Shown piece by piece: positions 1 through 9,700 of a DNA stretch of 64,000 nt. The stretch's first letter is position 1, and the number at the start of each line of letters is the position of its first letter. The notes below the pieces were generated by a model. The model searched no databases, was not told where the DNA came from, and saw only the letters and a program-made list of their open reading frames with translations. This stretch comes from Panicum virgatum (lineage: Eukaryota > Streptophyta > Magnoliopsida > Poales > Poaceae). A program made the translations under genes and the position numbers. The stretch spans positions 59,263,922 to 59,327,921 of the forward strand of contig NC_053149.1 of NCBI RefSeq assembly GCF_016808335.1, written 5' to 3'.

Positions 1-1189
1 TCTAGTATTGAAAAAAAAACATCTATAGACATCCCCCAAACAGATGATATAAATTCATTGGGTCTGTCTCTAAAGCTGTTTAATGCTTTGCATATAGGTA
101 GGATCAGCTTGTAAATAAATTTTTGTATACCATTGTGTGGCTAGTTGATAGAAATGTATGGAGCATAAATAAGAGCAACAGGATTACAATATTTTTGAGA
201 AACATCAATAATAATTATATTATGCATAGTTCAAACAACTTTCTTGTCTAATTTCCTTTGTTTCCAGCGTTGCCATATGTGCTCATTGTTGGACAGTGGT
301 CTATTCAAAGGGTTGTTGTAAATAGGTGCACCAGCATATGAAAGTTGTGTGGCTGATTTCTGAAGTAGCCCATGAATCCACCATATGGACATGGATATTG
401 GCCCTGCACGAAACATAGATAGTATTTCTGTTTTCAGAAAAGAAATCATAAGCAAACATACAACTGGCAGGCCAAGAGCATGGGACATTTCAACACCTTA
501 ATTATTTGGCAAATATGTAATGAATTGGGGCCCGAGGTGCAGAGGTAAATTTGGTTCCAAGACTTGGTCCTAAAGGATAAATGCATATGCTGCCCCAATT
601 CAGAGCAGTAACGCAGAGTTCAGCCCCTCCCATGTTGATTTTTTATTCAGTGTAAACATGACATGAATATGTTAAGTCAGAAGATTGCCCCAAAAATCAA
701 AAGGTCTGATTTCTATAGCTGTAAAAAGTAATTCAATCATCAGGTGTAAAGGTGTACACAGCATTTATTTTTTTTAAAAGTACACAATGCACAATTGCAC
801 ATGAAGTGCCAGATCGAACATGATTGCTTAAGGTAATCAGCTACCGTAAATGCAGTTTCAAATTTTCTGAACAGTCAATTCTGAACACCAAAACTTTGCT
901 AACAAGGGCGCTTCCAATTGCAATGTAACAAAGTTGCAACAACTACATTTGAGCTTTTTCAGCCATCCTTCATGTATCTGTTATCTGAATGCAATTTTCG
1001 AGTCATTTAGTTTTTGCAGCACGCAAGGCTGCTAAGAAATGCTTTGTTACAAAGCTATCAGCATTAGCAGCAGAGTAAAAGAAAGCAACTGAATCGAAGT
1101 TTTAACTACGTAGCACAATACCATCATCAAACATGATCGAGCACACAATAGCAACTTACAATATTGTGGAGTAATAATAACAGAAAAAA
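1..1189. other. AT-rich flank with one possible terminal exon
   Basis: AT-rich DNA with no complete gene visible. Apart from the candidate minus-strand exon at 231-403, I see only short chance reading frames and a T-rich tract near 770. The sequence becomes sharply GC-rich at about 1200, as at the 5' end of a grass gene, so it may be the intron and 3' part of a minus-strand gene that starts near 1.2-1.9 kb. I could not connect the pieces into a gene model. Confidence 0.4.
231..403 (-). CDS. Putative 3'-terminal coding exon of unidentified gene
   Basis: On the minus strand an acceptor-like CGTGCAG precedes about 57 codons ending in TGA. The peptide begins GPISMSIWWIHG, has a tyrosine/asparagine-rich middle and ends in a basic tail (WQRWKQRKLDKKVV). 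Composition and low complexity-free text look protein-like rather than random, and an exon of this size followed by AT-rich DNA fits a terminal exon plus 3' UTR. I do not recognise the family and assign no function. Upstream exons would lie at higher coordinates on the minus strand; none was identified with confidence. It could also be a chance frame. Confidence 0.3.
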
Positions 1190-1390
1190 GTGCACTGCGA
1201 GCTATGTGTTTTGAGTGATTACCATGATCCCGGAGAAGAGGGATCACTGCCGGCCGCATCAAACCAAGCTGGAGACGGTGAAGGAGGGAACAGAAATCTA
1301 TCCATGGACATCTCAGGCGCACCAAATTGGAGACGAGGAGGGTGCGAGGTGCAGAATGATGAGCGGATTGAGGGAAGTGGTGACCGGATC

Positions 1391-1665
1391 CTCACGGGCT
1401 CACGGCAGCGTGCCAGCTCACGTGTGCGGCCTTGCGGTCGAGGCGCCGCGGCGGCGACGAGCTGCTGCTCGAGCTCGGCGATGGTGGTTCGCGCGCCCCG
1501 GCCGCTTCTTGGCTGCTTCGGCCTCCCGCTGCAGGCGGAGCCGCGCAGCGGCGCGCTAGCTCACACCTGCGGCCTTGCGGTTGGTGCGCCGCGGTAGCGA
1601 CGAGCTGCTGCTCGAGCTCGGCGAGGCGGTGGTTCTCGGCGCGGCGGGAGCTGCACACGTGCAGC
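1391..1665. repeat. Degenerate tandem duplication, period about 143 bp
   Basis: The block around gcggccttgcgg at 1426 recurs at 1569 (offset 143). Each copy contains the same gacgagctgctgctcgagct core. On the minus strand each copy encodes a related LAELEQQLVA-like segment, so the duplication could lie in a coiled-coil-coding exon, but no complete gene could be built. It lies in the GC-rich island 1200-2060. Confidence 0.6.
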
Positions 1666-2059
1666 CGTCGTCAAGGTGGAGCCGCGCGCTGGGAGGAATC
1701 GGTGCCGCCAGCTCCGTTCACGAACTTCTCTGCGTGAGGTGCAGATGGATCTGGATTGGGGGAAGTCAGAGCCGGGAGATGGATATGGATTGGGGGGGGG
1801 GTGGAGATGGATTTGGCGCGAAAAACTCCCGCGCGCCCAATACTGCTCGATTGTGGCCATCGGCCGCTACCCGAGCGGGATCCAAGCGCATCGTCGTCTC
1901 TGGGAGACGAGGCCGTACAACGGGAGCTGCACCGTCTCCTCCGCCTTAGAGCACGGGACAGGGGCGTCGCCTCGCGAGACGACGGGGAGCTCGTCTCTCG
2001 ACTGGGCTGGGGGACGGGAAAAAGACGGCCGTTGTACGTGCCCTTAGCGCCAAAGCTAA

Positions 2060-2981
2060 TTGTTTAGTTTCAGGCTAACTGCAAGTGGTTAGGCATAAGA
2101 AAGTGATCGAGGAGAGATATACTGTTTTACGTTAACGGTTTAGTTTTTTTTTTTGGTGAACTGGTCGGTGGGTTAGATTTACTAATGTTTAGCCAGTAGT
2201 AACACACTTGAAGCTAGCTAGGGTTACCTTAGTCCTTAGCTGGAAGAGGTTTGATAGTTTCAAGCATCCTTTGTTCTAGAGTAAATATTCCATGCCCTCT
2301 TATGCTTAGTTTCTGCTAATGATGTCATTTGCGAATTGCGTGATCTTACCATCAGTTCTTTAGTTACAACTTACACATGCTACAGGGTAAACCCACCCGG
2401 TAAAGGCAGACTAAAACTTATGAAAGTAATATAGAGGAGCCAAAAAAGGAGGGAAATGCTTTTTTGTGCCGTACAGCTCAGTATACCACTTCCTCTCAGC
2501 AGAAAATGAAGAATAAACAAAGAAAGTCGAAAGCTCAACAACATACATAAAAATGTTTACAGGGTCTTAATTCAAGCGGGCAAGAACTAACGAATATATT
2601 TGAAGACCATCATACGACGAAAGTTTGTTTGAAGAAACAATGTTTGATTAGTGCGTGGAGATCAACAACTACAGAGCAAGCAACCAACGTTGCTGGCCAC
2701 AACTGTCTTCCTTTGACTAGGACAACAATTGTTGAGCAATGATTTGTCTTCCTAATCTTGAGTTGACTTGCTTATCTTCTTTTTTTTTTGAGAAGAACTT
2801 GCTTATCTTCTCAATCAGTCTTCTCACGAGAATAACAACTGGATGCTCTACTGTCAGGTACAATTGCAATTGCTGCTGATTGAATTGGCCTTACCTGACT
2901 GGTTACATTCTGATTGACATATGTAGAAACCCTGAAAGCGTCAAAACTCAACCATTCGGCTGAGAAGAAGAAACCTTACCG
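2060..2981. other. Intergenic stretch, no feature recognised
   Basis: AT-rich sequence with poly-T tracts near 2145 and 2783. No long or protein-like frame on either strand and no mobile element ends were recognised. Confidence 0.5.
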
Positions 2982-3671
2982 TATAAAATTCCAAATGGGC
3001 CGGGCACGATTGGCGGCCCGAGGCCCGGCCCTAGGCACGGTCAATAGTGCTTAGTGCCGGCCCGGCCCGATGGCCTTTTAGTGCTTGGGCCGCCACCCCG
3101 GCCCATAGTGCCGGCCCGAGGCATGGCACGATAATGGCCGGCCCAATAACGGCCCGTGTCATTCGATAGCCCAGCAGCCCACCTTCCCTTCTCTCTTCTC
3201 CTCCCACATATAAAATTATCAAACCCTAATTTTTCCACCCCACCCCAGCCGCATCCGCCACTCCCTCTCCTCCAACCCGACGCCACCCGCGCTGGGCGCT
3301 GGCCGTCGCCGACCGCCAAGACCCCGGTCCAGCTCCTGCCCCCGCACCGGCCGCCGCCGACCCCGGCCCGCGCCCGCAAACTATCGCCTCCACCCCCGCC
3401 GCCGCCTCCGCCCGCCCCGGCCACCGACGCCGCATCCGCCCTGACCGCCGACGCCGCGTCCACCTCGGACGCAGCCGACCCGCCTGCCCCGGCCGCCTCC
3501 GCCCTGGCCTCCGCGCGCTTGATGGGCCGCAGCCGCCCAATGGGCTACCAGAGCCCGATGAGCCAGTCGGTCCGCTGTGCCGTCCTGGCACTATTAAAAG
3601 GCCTTAGTGCCGGGCCTGGGCCGCCATTTCAGCCCGATGGTAGGGCCGGGCGGCCCGTTTGGAATTCTATA
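2982..3671. mobile_element. Non-autonomous hAT-type transposon, 690 bp
   Basis: The 8-bp duplication ccttaccg occurs at 2974-2981 and 3672-3679. The element starts TATAAAATTCCAAATGGGCC and its right end, reverse-complemented, starts TATAGAATTCCAAACGGGCC (two mismatches in 20). An 8-bp duplication and TA-starting inverted repeats fit the hAT superfamily. Subterminal blocks rich in gggccggg and agtgccgg recur in inverted orientation at both ends. The middle (about 3200-3520) is a GC-rich, proline/alanine-coding tract on + and glycine-rich on -, probably captured or simple-sequence DNA. No transposase frame is present. Confidence 0.85.
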
Positions 3672-3679
3672 CCTTACCG

Positions 3680-4971
3680 TTTGAAATTGTGAATCAGTAC
3701 ATTGTTCAGCTGGACATGAGTGGCATAATTTTATAATTCAGTTTTTTTTCTCTTGCTCTGTCTGAGCCAGTACTTGATCATCATCAATTCATCATCGAGC
3801 TGGTTTTTTTTCTTCCAAACGAATCATCATCATCATAGAATTATAATACTGTAAAGAGAATCTCTGAAGGGAATGTGGCACGCTGTACTACACAATAAGC
3901 AACACGATATGCTTAAAAAGATTATTGGACCTTTCACGAGCAGTGAAAAGATTGGATCTTTTTGTCAACTCTTTATCAGTCCTAACCAACCCAGTACTAA
4001 ACAAATGTACCAAAGGCAGTTTCTGAGGAGTATACTGTCCAGATTCTCGGAACTTGTGCTGGAAACAAAGAAGTACACGCTAGATCCACAGATTCCGTGT
4101 AGCACATTTGATTGCTTGACCTACTCATGTGACCAATCCATTGCAGCAGCGGCGGCGGCAACAGTAGTCTTCAGCTTGTGCCGCATGGTTTTGTTCCTTT
4201 CTCCGGTAAGTACGGCACGGGACACAAGAAACTGGAAGCTTTGGAGGAACCATTTGGCATCTTTTTCAGAACGGATTATCTATGAGTACGCTGCTAATCC
4301 CTTGTGCTTAACCGCAAAGCACCCTGCATTGGGACGCCAAAGTGTCAGCTGCAAATATACCCATGAGAACTCCACGGAAACCATATATTTATATATATAA
4401 CATAGTCACCTGTTCGCTATGCTGGTGCTGGAGGCTACTGGTGGAGTGTTGTGAGAGAAAGATACTGCTGGCTGGCTGGTGGCTGGTGGCTGGAGGGTGC
4501 TGCTGGAGTGATGAGAGAAAAACACTGTTGGCTGGTGCTGGAGCAGACCAACAGAACAGGGTGATATGTTTCCTTCGAAGTTCTCACGGAGCGGGTGCGG
4601 AATTTCCATGTTCCAAGGGGGGAGCACGATCTCTCGCTATCACTGTCAGTCGTTCGTTCTTGGTCACCCATTTGCCATTCGGTGCAAGAAACACACATTT
4701 CCGGCAGGACCAGTGAAGAATGCGTGTGGCAGAGGCTGACGACGACGCGCCTTGCAAAGAGCAAGACCGTTGTTCCGGTGCTTCAGCCCGAACCAGCCAG
4801 GCAGCCAACGAACCGCCAGTTGCGTCCAGGACAGGGCGTCAGGGCAGCAGCTTCCCAGCAACGGCACAGGCAGGCAGGCACGCCATGCCAAGCCACCAAC
4901 CTGGAAGAAGATTTCTATCTGTACCTGCCCCATCAAAGGAGAGGAGAGGAAGGAGGAGATAAGATGACCAA
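3680..4971. other. Intergenic stretch with CTGG-rich low-complexity block
   Basis: No recognisable gene. A low-complexity block at about 4420-4555 is built of gctggctggtgg-like units with two gagagaaa(a/g)a...ctg units, resembling a degraded MITE interior. A 175-codon + frame at 3873-4400 has no protein-like signature I recognise and is left unannotated. Confidence 0.4.
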
Positions 4972-5214
4972 CCCTTTGTTTAGTTCTCTTCAAAGTTCCA
5001 AAACTTTACAAGATTTTTCATCACATCGAATCTTTGAACGCATGCATGAAGTATTAAATGTAGCTAAATAAAATAACTAATTACACAGTTTGCCTATAAT
5101 TTGCGAGACGAATCTTTTAAACCTAGTTAACCTATGATCGAATAATAATTACTAAATACAAACGAAAGTGCTACAATACTTTACAACTTTTTTTTTACCC
5201 ATCTAAACAAGGGC
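4972..5214. mobile_element. MITE with CCTTTGTTTAG / CTAAACAAGGG ends
   Basis: The left end ccctttgtttagttc and the reverse complement of the right end gcccttgtttaga form imperfect terminal inverted repeats. The interior carries the characteristic grass MITE words ttgcgagacgaatctttt and caaacgaaagtgctac. The target duplication is not clear, so superfamily (PIF/Harbinger Tourist-like) is assigned by resemblance only. Confidence 0.65.
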
Positions 5215-5248
5215 CAAGTGTCAAGTAATCGTTTTGGGATCAAGGCTT

Positions 5249-5583
5249 GGGGGGTGTTTGGTTGCAGGCTGTAAAATTTTTGAAAAGACATCTTTCTATA
5301 TTTAAAGTACTAAACATAGACTAATCACAAAAATAATTACAGAACTCGTCTGTAAATCGCGAGGCGAATCTAATGAGCCTAATTAATCTGTAATTAGAGG
5401 CTATTTACTGTAGCATTACTGTAGCAATTTATCATCTAATTACAGCCTAATTAGGTTCATTAGATTCGTCTCGCCATTTACAGACAGCAGTCGCAATGCG
5501 TTTTTTATTTCGTCTAGATTTAAGTCTCCATGCAGATGCCGGAAAATTTTTTGGAATTTTGATTTTGGGAACCAAACACGGCC
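5249..5583. mobile_element. Tourist-like (PIF/Harbinger) MITE
   Basis: Ends gggggtgtttggtt and, reverse-complemented, ggccgtgtttggtt are imperfect terminal inverted repeats. The interior holds the inverted pair gaggcgaatctaatgagcct and ggttcattagattcgtctcg, a hallmark layout of this grass MITE family. No coding capacity. Confidence 0.8.
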
Positions 5584-6460
5584 TTGTTTCTAGAGACCCT
5601 CATCATTGGGTAGGAACATTCCCAGCTCGCTTTGGAAGTTTCTTCCCCAGCCATGCATTTTTTTTTTGTCTCCCTGTGTTTTTTTGGGACAACAATTCAA
5701 CCTACAGGTGCTTTCACGCTAGCTTGTTAATCCTCTTGCTTCACTGTCTTGAGGACTGGAGTCGTAGAAAACTACAATTTTCTGTTGTCCTAGTGTGGAT
5801 CAGTTGCCAGTCCATCACTGTTCCTTTCGTTTGAATCAGGGGATGTACCATCGCCATCGATAGCTGAAATTCATCGTTCAATTCTTCTGTACGCGCTTTC
5901 TATGATCACGCAATAGCTGAATATATTGAAAACTCTGAAAGTCTCCATCGATGGAGAAAAAGAATGCATGTTCTAGAGCAGTCTACTATGTAGTACATCC
6001 TAAGAGGATGCCAATTGCCTAGTGACGATCAACAAAGGCTCTTCATGTTATAATTCTTTATTTTTGTTGGGAGAGCACCTTTGTTAGCCTAGCATCACTT
6101 GTTTAGCATGCCACATTTGGCAGCTATCGATCTATCATTGGCTCCATGAAAATGCCGCCTACAGCCAAAAGAAGAAGAGGAGGCAAGTATTATATTGTAA
6201 CAAAGATATTGAGCTTTAATTGAATGGATATATACGATATGTCAATATGCATTCCATCACATCCAAATAAAGAATCTTTCTTAAAAAGATATATTAGTTT
6301 TCCAACCCATGGTCTCATCATTTTAGCTGCCCCTCTTTGAATTATTCAGACTGTTACTGAAAACCAAATCAAACCCATCACTTTGGTCAAAGGCAGGAAA
6401 GAAAGGAAACAGAGCAGAGAGAGGCCATGCCAAAGGTGGTGAAAAAGTAGTCCACCACAC
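5584..6460. other. Upstream region of the aspartic protease gene
   Basis: No gene recognised. AT-rich up to about 6300, becoming mixed towards the promoter. It presumably contains the distal promoter of the aspartic protease gene; no specific regulatory motifs could be supported. Confidence 0.4.
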
Positions 6461-6470
6461 TATAATAAAG
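6461..6470 (+). promoter_or_regulatory. Candidate TATA box of the aspartic protease gene
   Basis: The word tataataaag lies about 330 bp upstream of the chosen ATG, immediately before GC-rich leader sequence. A transcription start about 30 bp downstream would give a roughly 300-nt 5' UTR, usual for grass genes. Sequence-only inference. Confidence 0.45.
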
Positions 6471-6797
6471 ACGGCGGAAGCAACCGAAGACACAGAGAGG
6501 GAGGCGCGCACACACAGCAGCCCCCACGTAATCCTTCCCCATCCGTTTGACACTTGCCCCCTTCAATTCCCAGCGGATTTAGAAATTCAGGCCTTGAGGA
6601 GGGGGGCATATACGCCCGCGCCAAGGAATTAGCGGCTCTTCCGAGGAGCTCGGCGCGAAAAGGAAAGGAGCCGCCAATTTCGCTACGGCCACAACGCGCA
6701 GCCGCCGCGCCGCGCCGTGCTCGCTCCTTTCTCGCCGCGTCTGGTGTCCGCACCCCCCCCCCACGTCGGCCCACCCCCGCTGCGGCTGCCTGCCCCG

Positions 6798-9700
6798 ATG
6801 AGGCCGCCGGAGGTGGCGGTGGCCGTTGCCGCGGCCGTCGCGGTGGCGGCGCTCCTCGTGCCCGGGGCGGCCGCGGCGGCGTCGGTTCCGTTGCTGCCGG
6901 CGGCGCTGGCGCTGCAGCGCGCGGTGCCGCACAAGGGGGTGGCCCTGGAGGAGCTGAGGCGGCGGGACTGGGCGCGGCACCGGAGCTCCAGGAGGGGGCT
7001 GCTCGGGGGCGTCGCCGGCGTGGTGGACTTCCCCGTCGAGGGCTCCGCCAACCCGTTCATGGTCGGGTGGGTGAGCTGCCGCCTGGCTTTTCCTCCCTGT
7101 TGTCTGGTGGCGGTTTCGATTCGGTTGGGGTTGAGTCGGTCGTTTGCGGTTGATGGATGGAAGCGTGGGAGTGAAATTCGAGCCTCGTTTTCGGTTCCTT
7201 GATTCGGGTGGTGAGCTGAAATCGCTGCTGTCACTGAATCGATTGATATGCTGGCAGTTCGTCGGCTAGGATGCTGATTCTGTGACGTTACTCGGTGACT
7301 TTTTACTGGTGGATTTCGCTTGCATTCCGCCAAATTCTTTCAAACATTTTTTTCCCTTTCTTTTGTTATGATGATTTTGACGATTTTTTGCTTCAGTTCA
7401 TAGATTCGTTCTCTTCATCTCAATAATGCTGCTATCATGTAAATTAACTCCTGCGTGGTGCATTTCATTACTCTACTTCTGTCAAACCATTTCTTACCGC
7501 GGAACCCAATCCTAATGGATTCACTTGTAACAGAAATCCAATACGAAAAGAGTTCATCTTGCCATGTTTTGCTTCTCTTGGATCGCAGATTTGTAGAGTT
7601 GGTTCCAGACTATACAGCTTCCATGGGACGCAATCCTTTGTTTATTTCATTTTCCTCCGTTTCTCTTGCTTAAGGTTAATTCCTTCATATGGAAAAAGAG
7701 TATGATTTTCTTCTGAGGCCGCCATTGAGTAATTCCCTCTTCTGTAGATTTCTTACCCAACTGCTTACGCTTTCAATTCAAAGCAGGAAAGTACCTTGTG
7801 CAGCAGTAACCCAGAAGCTGTACAGACAGGGTTATTTACAGGGACCTCGGTAATTTTCAGCTATTAATCATATAGAGGGGGCTAATGCCTGTTAACAACC
7901 CTATGGTTTCCATTTTATATCTTTAGGAGTAGCAATTCTGTATTCTCGCTTATGATTCTGCCAATGCTTGCAGTGTGCAGGTGGAGTCTGGCCCCCCTAT
8001 ACCAATTTCATGATTTTAGTTTGGGTTGTAGAATATCGTTCCTTATTAAGTGTGGTAATTTGTCACACAAGAATGTGTTTGTTCCTATCCTCGAATGGGT
8101 TAGGATACACATTTCAATCTGTGACCCAGCACTTACCGCTGTGTTGTGATTGATCGACATGCTATGCAGCATTTCCATTTCACCAGTTCATACATATTTC
8201 CATTCTGCAATTGGTCTTGTTGGTTCTAATTTCAACAAGGACACACCTTTCTTTTTAGTCTGTTATCCAACATACTCTTGAATATTATATCATAATGTTT
8301 GACTTTGAATTTGTAGGCTCTACTTTACCCATGTAAAATTGGGAAACCCGGCGAAGGAATTCTTTGTCCAGATTGACACTGGCAGTGATATACTGTGGGT
8401 AACTTGCAGTCCTTGTACGGGTTGCCCGACGTCAAGTGGACTCAATGTGAGGCCAACTTCTTATCCTTGAATTTTGACAAATGCATGTATTTTTAACCAA
8501 TGTTACATGTTAGCCTAAGGAGCTCCTTCTGATTAATAAATTTCTATTTTTGTTCCTCAGATCCAGTTGGAGTCCTTCAGCCCTGACACTTCATCAACAT
8601 CATCCAGAATAACATGCTCTGATGATAGATGTACAGCTGCACTCCGAACAGGGGAAGCAGTCTGCCAAACCTCGGATTCCCCAAGCAGCCCTTGTGGGTA
8701 CACTTTCACCTATGGTGATGGAAGTGGGACATCAGGGTACTATGTGTCTGACATGATGTATTTTGATACTGTCATGGGAAATGAGCAGACTGCCAATTCG
8801 TCTGCCTCTATTGTTTTCGGGTACAGTTTCCTTGGAGCCCTATATTATTTTAAGTAACTGAAACTTACAATTAGTACCTGATGATAACTTTAACGAGATG
8901 CCATTAAAAACACTGTTAGAGAGGTCCAAGTGTAGGTATGGCGACCATTAACAATTTAACATGGTGTTAGTCCTCAATAATGTGAATCATTACATATTAA
9001 TAACAATGAATTGCATGTACGGATAACTTTTTTGAAGAACCTAGCATGGATAACTTTAGATGGTTTATTGATTGGGTTGGTACAAATGACAGATTAAGTG
9101 GCAACAAACTGTCAATTTCCTGAAACCAGCAGATTGCTTGTCGCTTTTGCATTCATACTCCCTTTATTATCGTCCAAGGCAAAAAAAAAAAATCCTTGAT
9201 GGTCAACCTGAACAATGTGTTATAAATTATACTTAGTCCTTCCATCTGCAGGCACAGGATGCTAGCATGTTGCTAGAACTGTATTGCATTCCCTTGATCT
9301 CTGGTTAAGTGATTAGATGTCTATTCTGATATTCTCTAGATTGTGTCAGTGGTCATACCGTTATGTTCCCAAAAGCTTAACCTCACAGTTGTGTGCAAAA
9401 TCTTTGAGTAGTTGGAGTCGACGACCTTGTTCTTGCTCTCATAGTCTGTGTCAGCTCTTTGAGTTGTTGGAGCTGGCAGCCATGTTCTTTTTTTTCCTAG
9501 TCTATTCATCAGCTTCAAAAGTAGCTATATTTCTTGACTGATTTTCTTACTCGTTACCCTTAAATGTGAATTTTTGTGCCAAACATTGTCACTAGAAATT
9601 CTTTACCAGCTTATGAATGTTTCAATTCCTTCCGAGCAGATGTAGCAACTCACAGTCAGGAGATCTGACAAAGGCAGATAGAGCAGTTGATGGGATTTTT

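Noticed and set aside
2983..3670. 9- or 10-bp duplication (Mutator type) for the 690-bp element
   Set aside because: Shifting the boundary by one base aligns the inverted repeats better and leaves a clean 8-bp duplication, fitting hAT.
3156..3692. 178-codon proline/alanine-rich frame
   Set aside because: Low-complexity GC-rich centre of a hAT element, running through its terminal inverted repeat; no domain.
3873..4400. 175-codon + frame
   Set aside because: No recognisable family, no splice or promoter context, and AT-rich codon text; likely chance.
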